From Ashinkailepas kermadecensis (taxonomy: Eukaryota; Arthropoda; Thecostraca; Neolepadidae): a stretch of 64,000 nucleotides of DNA. The stretch lies in NCBI GenBank assembly GCA_034440615.1, contig JAOTOM010003991.1:1-64000 (forward strand), in the 5' to 3' direction. This document shows positions 33,346 to 44,810 of this stretch, in pieces; position 1 is the stretch's first letter; each line of letters opens with the position of its first letter. The position numbers were made by a program, and so were the translations under genes. The notes beneath the pieces were generated by a model. It was not told the origin of the DNA. It saw nothing but the letters and a program-made list of their open reading frames with translations, and searched no databases.

Positions 33346-33969
33346 AAAAAAACACCTGATACTGGAGATTTACCACAAAATGTTCCGCCAACATTAGCAA
33401 TTTCCACTCCTTATCATTGCCTATGAACATCTGGTGTTCTGTCGTATGTGCTGGCCCAATTTCACAATCACCATCGATACATGCTGTATGTTAAACGCTG
33501 TTCTGTTGTAGCAGGAAAAAATGAAATATTGGACGATGGTTTTATTATAGTAAATATGGACATACAATAACCTTTCCCATGTTTTCATGTTTTACGCGGA
33601 CACATTTCGATACAATGACAACCAGGGCGGATAAAGGATGCGGCACTGAGGGCATGTGTCCCCCACCCCCACCCACGTGAAGGTAGCGACCCTCACGCCT
33701 GGAAAGGTAACGACTCTCATGCGATTCTGCAGCGCTACGCGAACGATTCGGCGCTTGCTGAGGAGGTAATGCACTCTTTTAAAATATTTTGTTTCTTCCG
33801 ACGCTGTTGAGATAGTTGCGTAGGATAGCAATATAGCTATGCCAAGCTCTCCTACAATCGCTGACGCTGAAATACGTGTTTTGAATAATTAATTGTCCCA
33901 GTCGTAAATACTAATGCTGGGCGTATGATGCATAGCCATAACACCAGTGACTGGTGGAGTAGCCAGCTT
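33346..33969. other. Unassigned non-coding DNA
   Basis: No recognised feature. Confidence 0.35.
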
Positions 33970-34093
33970 GAAGAGCCCTTGCGCCGACATGAAGGGCACA
34001 GGAGCCCTTCACGTCGGTCCAAGGCCCTTCATGTCGGCACAGGCCCCTGGGCCGACGTGAAGGGCCCCTAGGCCGACATGAAGGCCCCTGGAA
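33970..34093 (+). repeat. GCCGACATGAAGGGCCC minisatellite
   Basis: Six imperfect units mixing GCCGACATGAAGGGC and its mirror GCCCTTCATGTCGGC, separated by CCTGG/CAGG words. Mirror-image units can fold on each other. It lies immediately before a CAGTGACGTAGCC start at 34094. Confidence 0.75.
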
Positions 34094-35595
34094 CAGTGAC
34101 GTAGCCAAGGGGGAGGTGGCAGCTCTCCTGAGTCAGAGGACTGGCCTGGGATTCTTCTGAGATTGAGAGCGCCCTGTAATGAATGAGCAAGGTCCCCTGT
34201 GAGGTAAACAACTGTTGGCTGGCGATTGAGGTGAGGAATACTAAGAGTCACCCTCAGAGCTAGAATGTTCCCACAAGAGCTGTCGATCACTAGGAAGGAC
34301 CATTGCAGCTTGAGAGGGCCCTAGAGGGCTAACAGAGCCCATGATATCTAAGAAGAGTCCCTAAGGCTAACGATGGTTATTAGGAATAAAGACATAAAGA
34401 CATAAAAGATCAGTGCAACTATGAGCCACAAGGGCCCTTCTTGGTTGCACTCTGTACACTGAACCAGTTGTCCACCAAATGCGTCGATCAACTCTCCCTG
34501 GAATACAGAAAAACAAGCCCACTATTCTTATAATGATTGTCTATGATGTTTTTAAAGATGTTCAGTGTGTTGCTACTGACAATGGTTTCTGGCAGCTGGT
34601 TCCAGTGTTCTACTACCCTGTTGGTGAAGAAAGACTGTCTTAACCTAGTCCTGCTCTGATTAACTTTAATTTTGAATTGATGACCTCTAATTGCATCATT
34701 TCTGTTAAATTCAAACAGTTCCCTGAGATAAACCTGTTCCTGACCATGAACAAATTTAAAGACCTCGATGAGATCTCCTCTCAGCCTTCTATATCTAAGT
34801 GAAAACATATTCAGTTTCTTCAATCTTTCCTCATATGCCAGGTTGCCTATACCATTCACCATTTGTGTTGCCCTCTTTCGTACTCTCTCTAAAAGCCAAC
34901 AATCTTTTTCATAACTAGGGGTCCAAGCTTGGACACAGTATCCCAAATGTGGCCTGACATATGCACAGTAAAGCTTCCTGATGACTTCCTCACTTTTGTA
35001 TGATACATTCCTATTTATTGCCCCAAGCATCCTTAGTGCCTTCTTCCTGGCTTCTTTAGTCTGTTCTGATGCCCCCAATTTTGTGTTCAAAATAACACCT
35101 AAGTCCTTCTCCTGCTGAGTCACAGATAGTACTTGGCCACCCATCAAGTACGGAGCCTTGATATGCTGCCTATCTACATGCATTATTTTGCACTTATCAA
35201 AATTGAATTTCATTTGCCATTTTTCGGACCACTTCACAAGCTCGTCTAAGTCTTTCTGCAGCAAGACCTGCTCATTGTGCCCTGTTATTGCCCTAAAGAC
35301 TTTCAAATCATCTGCAAATTTTAAAACCTTACTGCTTAGGCCACTTTCAATGTTATTTACAAATAGCGAGGATCAAAGTCAGAGCTAGAAAACCCATGAA
35401 GCTAGAAAGACTGTCAAGGACTGGGAAGGGCCCATAACAACTGGAGAGAACCCCTGACGATTGAAAATCGTCACTGAGCGCTAGAGAGGACTGGTCTGGG
35501 ATGCCTAAAAGGCTTGTAAAGGTTGCAACGAGAAGAACGGGCCCCCTGAGATCATTGCTAAGTTTCTTATCCTCTAGTTTCAAAAGCGCAAGTTA
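34094..35595 (+). repeat. hAT-like start followed by degenerate GAGAGGACC minisatellite, split by a LINE
   Basis: Starts CAGTGACGTAGCCAAGGGGG. It then runs as a weak ~28-base repeat (gagtcagaggactggcctggg, ggagagaacccctgacgattg) to 34383, and resumes after the LINE (34384-35376) through 35595. The same layout, a CAGTGRCRTA start followed by a tandem array, is seen at 14861 and in minus orientation at 51803. No matching right end was found. Confidence 0.5.
34384..35376 (-). pseudogene. CR1-like LINE, 3' half of reverse transcriptase and tail
   Basis: On the minus strand a continuous frame reads NIESGLSSKVLKFADDLKVF, where FADD (35307-35318) is the catalytic motif. It goes on through KWQMKFNFDKCKIMHVD, QEKDLGVILNTKLGASEQT, RVRKRATQMVNGIGNLAYEE and RLRGDLIEVFKFVHGQ to a stop at 34488, about 295 codons in all. 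Everything 5' of the catalytic motif is missing, as is usual after incomplete target-primed reverse transcription. The 3' untranslated region contains GGGCCCTTGTGGCTCATAG and ends in two to three 8-base CTTTATGT units (34384-34408), a CR1-clade habit. The frame is intact to the stop, so the insertion is young. It interrupts a minisatellite. Confidence 0.85.
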
Positions 35596-36944
35596 GCTAA
35601 CACAGTTGGTCTTGTCTACAGGGCTTTCCGTGAGCATAACGTGAATAATAGCCAAATATCGTTCCGAAGAGACTGGTTCGAACAGTGGCTTTGGAATCTA
35701 CCACACGGCTGTATCCTCTCTCTGGTGTGCTCGCCTCCTAGAGCATGCACATTCAAGTAACAGCTTCACATTATAATTTTTCAAAGCCAGCTCATCGAAA
35801 TAGAAATCGTCGATACATGGTATGTCTGCAACATGTGCATAGTCACCGTTATAGCCACGTACAGTGGCTCGGGGGGAGGGTGCGAATCAGAATTGGGAGA
35901 CAAAATCAGCGTCTTTGGGATCTCATTTCAAAAGTCATTTCTGACCGGGAAAATGTGAAAATGGTCCATTTCGTGTCCAATCTTTATGGAACAAGAGCCA
36001 ATTTTGACAAACTCCAAGGCGCATTTCTTACCAGCCCCTCCCCAGTAGTTGCACCCATGTGCAAAGCTCACAGAATCGGAACCGCTGGTAGCCGTCCCAG
36101 TTTCTGGTGGTTGCAAAACAGCATATAAGCTTGACTTAAAGAAACTGGTCCCCCGGCCATGGGGGTCAAGGTCAAGCATATTTACTTCCGTGTATCGCCG
36201 TTCAGACTTGATCCGAGTAGACCGTAGACATTGGTGCGATCTTTTGAAACACCGAACGTGCACTCGATCATCAATATTTTAACTTCTTCTCCTGTGCAGA
36301 TTGAGAAAATGCCGGAAACAAAATTTGCTTGTGGTGTGATGCTTGCTAATTGAATCGTTCATTTGCAGAATGCATATTGTAATAAAACTGATTTGCACTC
36401 ATGCTTTAATTATAATTCGTCCGTTTTCACTTGACAAAACGAAGAAGTCTATGAGGATGGCCATTCCAAGCCGAGAACCTATCTGAAGAAGTCAGTGGAT
36501 TGGGCCAACGATAAGGTGCGAGCTCGGCTCAGTGTGTATTCAGAGTATTCCCTGTATTCGTACGGCGCGGAATTGTATTGCATAAACCGCTAGCGGTGAG
36601 TCTACGCCAGGTGGCAGGTGGCAGACCACTGTGACAGACCACTGCCCTGTAGCAGACCACGGAACATCTCCCTCTCTAACTGCAGATGCAGTGAGCCCAC
36701 ATCACAACACATCAGCACGCGGAGTGCACCGGGTATATGGTTGCAATGGTGCTAGGCACCCACAATAGCATGAAGCAGAGCGTTAGTTCCCACGATCAAT
36801 GGCAGAGCCGGACGCCGGTGATCTATGCGTACTACAGTTGTTTGCTACGCCGACTCAGCGAGAGCGGAGACGCAGACATTACACTAACGACCATCAGTCA
36901 TCAGACACCAGACACCAGACATGTGTAAGTAGGACCGCTGCGCG
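35596..36944. other. Unassigned non-coding DNA
   Basis: Frames up to 127 codons occur here but show no domain, and some contain low-complexity sequence. No transposon ends seen. Confidence 0.35.
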
Positions 36945-36947
36945 TGC

Positions 36948-37195
36948 GTTTGGGGCTGTCGGCCGGTCGTTTGGGCTGTCGGCCGGTCGTTTGGGGCTGT
37001 CGGCCGGTCGTTTGGGGCTGTCGGCCGGTCGTTTGGGGCTGTCGGCCGGTCGTTTGGGGTTCGGCCGGTCGTTTGGGGCTGTCGGCCGGTCGTTTGGGGC
37101 TGTCGGCCGGTCGTTTGGGCTGTCGGCCGGTCGTTTGGGGCTGTCGGCCGGTCGTTTGGGGCTGTCGGCCGGTCGTTTGGGGCTGTCGGCCTGTC
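36948..37195 (+). repeat. 21-bp minisatellite, core GGCCGGTCGTTTGGGGCTGTC minus one
   Basis: About twelve near-identical units with the core CGGCCGGTCGTTTGGGGCTG. A few lack one to three bases (tttgggctg; ggggttcggcc). Frames on both strands remain open because the unit is a multiple of three. The translated repeats (GLSAGRL, RPADSPK) are not evidence for a protein. Confidence 0.95.
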
Positions 37196-37298
37196 GCGAT
37201 GCCGTGCAGGCCGACGGCGTGTCGGGTCGCCGGTGCAAACGCTAATCCAGGGGATCGTTGGCCGCGGCGGCTCGACTGACGGACTGGTGTCGGATTGC

Positions 37299-37893
37299 TG
37301 TCGGCCGGCTGTGTCAGCTGAACCAGGGAGGTGGTCCGACTGTGGCTGTCGGCCGGCTGTGTCAGCTGAACCAGGGAGGTGGTCCGACTGTCGGCCGGCT
37401 GTGTCAGCTGAACCAGGGAGGTGGTCCGACTGTGGCTGTCGGCCGGCTGTGTCAGCTGAACCAGGGAGGTGGTCCGACTGTCGGCCGGCTTGTCAGCTGA
37501 ACCAGGGAGGTGGTCCGACTGTGGCTGTCGGCCGGCTGTGTCAGCTGAACCAGGGAGGTGGTCCGACTGTGGCTGTCGGCCGGCTGTGGCAGCTGAACCA
37601 GGGAGGTGGTCCGACTGTCGGCCGGCTGTGTCAGCTGAACCAGGGAGGTGGTCCGACTGTGGTTGTCGGCCGGCTGTGGCAGCTGAACCAGGGAGGTGGT
37701 CCGACTGTCGGCCGGCTGTGTCAGCTGAACCAGGGAGGTGGTCCGACTGTGGCTGTCGGCCGGCTGTGTCAGCTGAACCAGGGAGGTGGTCCGACTGTCG
37801 GCCGGCTGTGTCAGCTGAACCAGGGAGGTGGTCCGACTGTGGCTGTCGGCCGGCTGTGTCAGCTGAACCAGGGAGGTGGTCCGACTGTGGCTG
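37299..37893 (+). repeat. 48/42-bp minisatellite with TCGGCCGG core
   Basis: Thirteen units share GTCAGCTGAACCAGGGAGG. Eight are long (48 bases, or 47 with a one-base loss, ending CCGACTGTGGCTG) and five are short (42 bases, ending CCGACTG). In order they read L S L S L L S L S L S L L. GTGTCAG becomes GTGGCAG in units 7 and 9. The starting word TCGGCCGG is also the core of the 21-bp array ~100 bases upstream. Open frames on both strands follow from unit lengths divisible by three. Confidence 0.95.
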
Positions 37894-38125
37894 TCGGGCG
37901 CGGTAGAAGAGCGCCAACAGCAGGCGATGGCGATTTCGACGGGGGAGCCAGCAGTGATGGGCACCAAATAATTGCGGTCGGACATGGAGCTTTCCACGGT
38001 GCCTTTTGCTAAAAACCGGAGGGTTGGGCGGATTTCATCCACCTATCCACTGTGCGTGCGAACCAGTTAGACACTAACCTTAGTTCACACTACGCCTATG
38101 GGCGTTGCATGAAACGAAACGGCTT
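37894..38125. other. Flank between minisatellite and LINE
   Basis: Nothing recognised. Confidence 0.3.
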
Positions 38126-38636
38126 AATACATCAAGATCCCCGTGTGTATGTGTGTGTGAGTTTTGCCAGCCTGCCACCGTGTGGTGATGTCGGCTGTTT
38201 CCGGTAGTGTGTAGATGAATGTGGTGGTGGGTTATGGTTTATGGAACGACGTGGTCGGGGGTAGAAGGAATAGGATAGGTAAGGTTGACTTGAAGTAAGG
38301 TGCCGAAGTTAGGTAGTTTGAAGATAACAGAGTAGAGCTGGGTAGAGGTGTGATGGGCTGTCCTGAAGTTGAGGCTGTAGGTTGTTCAGATGCTGAAGAA
38401 GGCGCAGTAGTGAAGAATGACGAGAAGAGAAGCGAAGCAGTCCGGACGGTGCTACTTGGGGCATGGGGTGCAGATGGGGGGGGGGTCATCGCCGTTTGTA
38501 GTGAACAGTGCAAGAAAACATATAGGCACTTAGGGGATCATGGATTTTTTCCTTGATATATGTATGTATGCGTACACATATTCTTTGCTTCGTTCTTTTC
38601 CTTTTTTTCCATGGCTTTTTTGTTTCTTTTTCCCAT

Positions 38637-41600
38637 TCACAGTTGTTCCAATATGCGTGTTGTTGAAAGGAAGTGGAAGATATGTTCGCGTAATGTTGGG
38701 TGTTCATCGTTGAGAAGCGGGTGAGGGTTAGTGGGAGATTGTTTGTGGTGCAGTAGTTTGTGATATGTTGTCTTTGGTTGTTGTACTTGGTGCAGTATAT
38801 GAGAATGTGTTTGATTGTAAGTGTTCGGCGACATGTTATGCATTGAGGTCGTGGCTGGCTTAGAATGAGGTAGGAGTGTGTGAGTGCTGTGTGTCCGATG
38901 CGAAGTCTTGTCAGTATCCTTTCTTTGAGTCTGGTGTTCTGATTGATGGTGTGCCAATGTTCGTATTTTGGATGTATATCGTGGAGTTGTGTTCCTGCTC
39001 TGTCCCATGTTTGTTGAATGTGTTTGTTGATTGCCTGGTGTATTGTGGGTTAGTTGTCGGATTGTGAGAGTGGGCAGTTTGTGGTTTGTTGTAGTGTTGT
39101 GGCTGTTTGCTTCGGTGTCTGCATGTTCGTTGCCTTGTATGTTGGTGTGGCTTGGTATCCAAAGGAGGAGTGGTTGTTGTCGAATGTTTAGTTTGTTATG
39201 TATGTGCAGTATTTTGGGGATGAGGGGGTGTTTCGAAACGGTGTAGGGTGTTATGCTTTGCATTGCTGATTTTGCGTCGGTGGCTATGATGTTGTGTTCT
39301 ATGTTTGTGTTGTAGATGGTACAATAGGCCGAATATATTGTACATATTTCTGATGTGTAGGTGGATGCTGTGTCCGGCAGACGGGCACGTAAGATGACCC
39401 GGGGAGGTGTTTGTCTGGTATACAGCACCGCCGCTGAGCCCGTCTGGTGTGTGTGTGATTTGGAGCCGTCGGTGTAGATGATGTTGTAATTTGCGTATTG
39501 TGATATGAATTGGACGAAAAGTTGTTGTATTTCTGCATCGGTGTATGTACGTTTTGGTTTGTCTATTAGGAAGTGTGTTGTGGGGGTTTGGTGTTTCCAC
39601 CATGCTTTAGGTGGTGGGAGTGGTTTTGAGGTGGGGAATGCGAGGTGTAAGTTTCTTGCGTGTTGTTGAATGTGGCATCCTATTGTAGTGTTGAATGATA
39701 CTTTTTCATGAGTTGGTGTCTGCGTTTGGAGCGGATTTTTAGTGCCTTAGTGCATGGGTGTTGTCTAATGAGTTGCGTTTTTTAGTGGTATCTGAGTAGT
39801 GCTTCTGTGCGTCTGTGTTGCAGTTCTGGTATGTGGTTGTATATGTGAAGATCGAGGGAAGGTGAGGTTGTGTATGCTCCTGTGGCTATCTTTAGGCATT
39901 GGTATTGAAGAGAGTCTAGAAGTTTGAGGTTTGATTTAGCTGCGTTTTCGAAAAGTGTTGACCCGTATTCCATGATTGGTCGAATGATGGATTTGTATAA
40001 GGTCAGTAGTGAATTTCGGTTTGATCCCCAATCTGTGCCGGATAGTGCTCGTAAGATGTTTATTCTTTTGGATGCGCGTTTTGGGATGTTTAGTATGTGT
40101 GGTTTGAAGGTGAGTCGTGGATCTAAAGTGATGCCTAGGAATTTTGCTGTGGTAACAAATGGTATGGGAGTGTTGTCTAGTTTCAGGGGTTGTAAATATG
40201 TGTGTCACTTATAGCCAAAGATAGCCAAAGATCATGCATTTGGATTTGTGTGGTGCAATGTGTAGGTTTAGTAATGTTAGCTTGTCGTGGAGATCTGTTA
40301 GTGCGTTTTGTAGAATTGTTACTGAGTGGGCCGGTGATTCTTGTGATGTCCAGAGTACGATGTCATCTGCATAGAGAGCAATTTTAACTGGGAGGTTGTC
40401 GGGAATGACTGAGTTTAGGCCGATAATAAAGAGGAGGGGGCTGAGAACTGAGCCTTGCATCAAACCGGTTGTGGGGAATTTAGTGTCTGAGGTGTGGGAA
40501 CCAATTTTGACTTGAAATGATCGTTTTAGTAGGTAGAAGTGTAGGTAGTGTAGTAGTCGGCCCTGTATGTCTATGTTGTATAGGTGTTGTAGTAGAGCTG
40601 TTATGTTGACGGTGTCATATGTTGTTTTAGGTCCAGGAAGACGGCGACGGTGGGAAGCTTCTTTGCCGCCGCTTCCTGGATGTGTGTGATGAGGTAGGTA
40701 AGGTTATCTATACATGATCTCTTGGGAAGGAAGCCTGATTGAGTGGGAGCAATTAGTTTTTGTGTCTGGATGATGTAGAGGAGTCGTTTTTTCTACAAGT
40801 CGTTCGACAAGTTTGTGGAAGCAGCTGGTGAGTGCGATAGGGCGGTAGGAGTCGCGTAGAGTTGAGTCAGTGTTTGGTTTAGGGATAGGTATAAGGAGGG
40901 CGTGTAGCCATGATTGTGGATATGTATGTGTTATCCATGCAGTGTTGTATGTTTCGAGGAGTACCTGTACTGCTTGTGATGGGAGGTGTTTGAAGAAAGA
41001 GTAGTGCATATTGTCTGGGCCTACGCTTGTGTTTACTGTCTCTGCAATTGCAAGTTCTAATTCGGTGAGTGTAAACCGAGTGTTGTAAAGGTGTGGGCGG
41101 TGTGTCTGATTGGAGGTGGAGGGTTTCTGTGGAAGTGTGGATGATCTAAGGTGGTAGGTGTGCGTGAAAATGTTGGCGATTGTTTGTGGGTCTGTGATGG
41201 TGTTGTTGTTCTGTCTGAGTATGATGGCTTTTATTGGTGGTCGCTGTCGGTTTTGGGAATGTTTTCAGGAGTGTCCAGATTTCGCCGATAGGGGTGAATC
41301 TGTTGAATTGATTAGAGAAGTTAATCCAGGATTTCCTTTTTTCGTTTTATGGTTCGTTTGCAGAGTGCTTTGAGTTGTTTGTATCTGGTGAGTGTGTCCG
41401 GTGTGCGGTGTCTTTCATATCTGTGTCGTGCATGGTTCCTCGCGCGGATTGCCCTGTGACATTCGTCGTTCCACCAGAGAACCGCACGAGGTTTGTGTTG
41501 GTGGCGCGGTTTTGTCTGTGGTATGTGTTGGTGTGCTGTAGTTAGGAGAATGTCGGATAATTGTTCTGATGAGAGTTGAGGGTTGTGGGCGGTTTGTACG

Positions 41601-42774
41601 GCTAGGGACTCTGATAAGGGTGTCCAGGATGCTTTTTTAAGATTCCATCGGCCAGGGGGGGAATTCGGTGGGCCGGTGGTCGGGAGTTGGTGGAAGGTAA
41701 TGGTTATGGGTGCGTGGTCGCTAAAGTGTGGGTCGGGATCGGCTGCCCAGGTTAAGGAGAGAGATATGCGCGAGGATGCAAGGGTTACGTCAGGGGTCGT
41801 GGGAAGGTAAGCGGCGGAAATAGGGACGAGGTAGGTTGGTGACCCAGTGTTGAGTACTGTGAGGTTGTGTTGGTTGGCTAGTTATGATTGTGAGTGCTCT
41901 GTGATCAGGTTGTGTTGTGTGAGCAGTGGCGCACCGGAGGGGGGCAGGGGGCCCGGGCCCCCCCCCATGAGACCAAAGTGCCCTTTTGGCCAAAAGTGCC
42001 CTTTTGGCCAAAAGTGCCCTTTGACCGAAAAGTGCCCTATTGGCCGGAATGTCCCAAATTTAGCCCAAAAATCACCTGCCTTATCATAAAGTAGTTGATT
42101 TTCGGGCTAAATTTGGGACATTCCGGCCAAAAAATCATTTTTTTCTAGCAATTTTAAACCAAATTGCTTGCCACCCCCCCCCCCCCCCCATCACCCCGGT
42201 CAACAAACCTTTCAGTGTGGCCCGGGCCGCAAAGTGCCCTTTTGGAGCCGGTCAAGTGCCCTTTTGAAGCCGACCAAGTGCCCTTTTCGGTCCGGGCCCC
42301 CCCCCCCATGGAAAAATCCTGGGTGCGCGCCTGTGTGTGAGTGTTCCATATTGGGTGGTGTGAGTTGAAATCTCCGGTGAGTATGACTGGGGTGTGGATT
42401 TGGTCGAGTGCTTTATTTAATTCCGAGAGGGTTTCTGTGGTTCGCGAGGGGGGGTCGTATATGTTAATGAGTGTGTCTGTGTTGTTGTGTATGTGTATTT
42501 CAGTGCGGAGTATGTCTGCTGTGGTATTGAAGTGTATCAGGCGGTGAGATGTGTTGTTCCTAATGTATGTGCAAACACCGCCTGACCTGTGTGCGTTGTG
42601 TGAGTCTTGCCGGTGTAGTGTGTATTGCGAAATGTTGAATTGGTAAGGATCGTTAGGTTGGAGGTGTGTTTCTTGAATACATAGTGCTGTGTGGTTTGTT
42701 TGTAATGCGTACTGTTTGAATTCGTGCCAGTGTCTAATCAGTCCATGTGTGTTCCATTGAAGTATGGTGTTCAT
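38637..42774 (-). pseudogene. LINE ORF2: endonuclease, reverse transcriptase, RNase H (broken)
   Basis: The endonuclease begins MNTILQWNTHGLIRHWHEFK, then LCIQETHL and GDFNSHHPIWNTHT, where it is cut by the insertion. Reverse transcriptase pieces include LIPIPKPNTDSTLRDSYRPI (about 40.85 kb), MQGSVLSPLLF and YADDIVLWT, with the catalytic YADD at 40362-40373. The thumb region carries HIPELQHRRTEALLRYH. RNase H shows NIIATDAKSAMQSI and LLLWIPSHTNIQGNEHADTE. The C-terminus runs LLNDEHPTLREHIFHFLSTT to the stop at 38637. At least five frameshifts or stops break it. The start ATG overlaps the ORF1 stop by four bases (ATGA, 42771-42774). The enzyme would nick target DNA and copy its own RNA there. 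Confidence 0.85.
41924..42333. mobile_element. Non-autonomous hAT-type element inside LINE ORF2, 410 bp
   Basis: A perfect 8-bp duplication TGTGTGAG flanks it (41916-41923 and 42334-42341). The termini are CAGTGGCGCACCGGAGG (left) and the inverse of CAGGCGCGCACCCAGG (right). Subterminal AAGTGCCCTTTTGGCC motifs occur three to four times at the left and three times, inverted in layout, at the right. The centre holds a near-perfect hairpin: GAATGTCCCAAATTTAGCCC is mirrored across a ~40-base loop (about 42049-42126). Removing the element and one duplication rejoins the LINE sequence. It has no coding capacity and needs a transposase from elsewhere. The C-runs inside may be mis-sized. Confidence 0.92.
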
Positions 42775-44066
42775 TGTTGGTGGGTGTTGGCTCTAGTGAG
42801 TGGCTTCTTAAGTGAGTGTTGTCTTTTGCTCCTTTTAGCTGGTCTTTTTGCCTGTCTGTAGGAGGGTGTAGTCAAACGTAGGGGTGGTGTGAGTTCTGAG
42901 TCGGTGGAATAGTGCTCTGTGTCTGACTGGTCTTCCGTTCCTGTCGTGCCCTGGTCTGTGGTGTGAGGTGGGCGCGGTGCCGATGCATCGGATGCAGGTG
43001 ATGTTTGAGGTGATGGTGACAGTGGCGGGTAGGTCAGTGGTGGTGGGGGGTGTGAGGGTGGGGTGGTTGTTGGTTGGCGTGCTGGTAGTGGTGGTGGTGG
43101 TTGTTCTGTTGCGCGTGGGACTGTGGTGGCTGTCGGTGTTGGTGGTCGTGTCATGCGTGCGGTAGGTGTTGAGGTGTTTTGTGGTTCGTCTTGCTCTGTT
43201 GTTTGTGTGCCGGCGTTCTTTGTGTGTTTTGTTGTGGGCAGTGTCGGATACTCCTCCTGTGTTGTTGGCGGTGGTGTGTGGTGGAGTGTGCCGGGCTCTG
43301 AGCGGCGGCGAGCAGGCCACGCCGACTGCGGGTTGAGCAGCCATGCTCTGGCCCGGGGCAGGGACCAGCCCTCCAGATGCACGAGGCGCAGGACCTCCCG
43401 CTCCATCATCCATGTGGGGCAGTCCCTGTCCCAGGCCGCATGTGCATCCCCGCATGCGGTGCAGCACAGCTCGCCGCTGTTGCAAGTGTCGGTGGAGTGT
43501 GGCCCGGCACATCGCCCGCAGGTTGTGTTGGTGGAGCGACACCCCCCCCCCCCCTTGTGTGGCCGTAGCGCTGACAGTTCCGACAGCGCCTTGGGAGGGG
43601 TGCGCGAGGTTGAACGGTATACCTCATGTATCCGGCCTTGAGATAGGCCGGAGGTGTACGTGTGTTGAATGTGATGATAATGATGTTGTTGTTGGGGCGT
43701 CCCGGCCTGGGGGGGGTGGCCGGTAGGCGGCGGAGACGCCCTGGTCCCCAAGTTTGAGGGCCAGGTCCTCCGCCGACACGCAGGCCAGATCCGGGGCCAG
43801 GATGGTGCCTTGAGACGTGTTTAAGTGGGTGGCAGGTGTGATGGTGACTGGAGTGTTGTGTATGGACTTGATGGTCGGGAGAATCCGACCATCTACGTGG
43901 TTATTGGCTTGGATTAGTAGCGCCCCTGAGCGGATTGGTCGGGCGTTGAGGGGCGCCCCTGTGTGATCGTCTCCTCCACCAGCCAGGGGTCGAGGGACCC
44001 CATGGGCTTCCCGTCCCCCCGGCGGCAGAGGTAGAACTCTCCGGTGGGTGACTCAGGTGCGTTCAT
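42771..44066 (-). pseudogene. LINE ORF1: zinc-knuckle RNA-binding protein (frameshifted)
   Basis: Starts MNAPESPTGEFYLCRRGDGK, shifts frame near 43.96 kb and continues APLNARPIRSGALLIQANNH, NTSQGTILAPDLACVSAEDL and GDQGVSAAYR. It shifts again to CRNCQRYGHT and finally into the frame with CGRCAGPHSTDTC and CTACGDAHAAWDRDCP. Together these give three zinc knuckles (about 43.42-43.60 kb), matching the CFNCQRFGH / CPKCGEAPH / CLNCSTSDH order at 7.15-7.27 kb. One shift coincides with a C/G run (43550-43553) and could be a sequencing error. The C-terminal half is Pro/Thr/Arg-rich and low in complexity. It probably coats the element RNA and guides it to the nucleus. Confidence 0.8.
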
Positions 44067-44810
44067 GTTGTTGTTTGGTGTGAGTGAGGTATGTGTTGTG
44101 GTGTACGTGGCGTTGAGAAAGAGTGAGTAGGTGGCAGGTGTGTGTAACAACGGTACAATACACTGGCGGAGGGTGCGGAAGTGCGTGAAGAGAGCCCGAC
44201 AGGTGTAAAAGTAGGGCAGAAAAGTTCAAGAGAACACAAAGATAATGGAAACTGTGCTTGAAGGGAGCACGGGTAGAAAAGAGTAGAAAAAGATCGTGCA
44301 GAAGGCACTAGACGGAAAAGGGAGGTGACTGGGGGGGGGACAACCGGAAGGGGGTGGCAGCACCGCCGGACTGACTGTACTGTAGAAGAAGGCGTCAGGA
44401 ACGAAGAGGCAGAGGAGTAAGTGCCTGAAGGTGCAGTTGCAGATGAAGAATGTGAAGTCCGGTTCGAGGGTGCGGAAGACTGAAGAGAAGGCTAGAGGTC
44501 TTGGAGAGAAGATGTAGTCGCCGAAGGAGTGATGAGGTAGAAAACAGCGGGAGTCGATGAGTCGGAAGGATGAGGGAAGGTTGGTGTAGAAAGTGTGGTC
44601 TAAGTGTGTGTGTAAGGTGTGTGTGTGTGTGGCAGGCGGGTGGCTGGTGGCTGACGGTGTCAGGCCCGGTCTGAGACAAAGGTGGTTGTTCCGGTCGCGG
44701 ACGAAGCTGGAACTGGAGGTGTTGTGGTATGTAGCTGTGTGTGTGTGCATGTGTATGGTGTGTGGGTGCAAGCTTGGGTCTTCGTATTATCACACTTGAT
44801 ATCATCCATG

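Larger units (their letters stand above)
38126..44810 (-). mobile_element. Two-ORF LINE with RNase H (I/Jockey-related group), near full length
   Basis: Read on the minus strand the order is: a 5' leader (44810-44067) that is Pro/His/Thr-rich if translated, ORF1 (44066-42771), ORF2 (42774-38637) and a ~0.5-kb 3' untranslated region. The last part, with GCCAGCCTGCCACCGTGTGG near 38168, resembles the region at about 61970 in another copy. Presence of a C-terminal RNase H places it with I-group elements. Both ORFs are broken by frameshifts, and a 410-bp hAT-type element sits in ORF2. Exact ends are uncertain, because I found no target duplication. Confidence 0.8.

Noticed and set aside
36901..38012. 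Frames up to 338 codons on both strands
   Set aside because: Unit lengths of 21, 42 and 48 bases keep every frame open. The peptides are pure repeats without a start context or domain.
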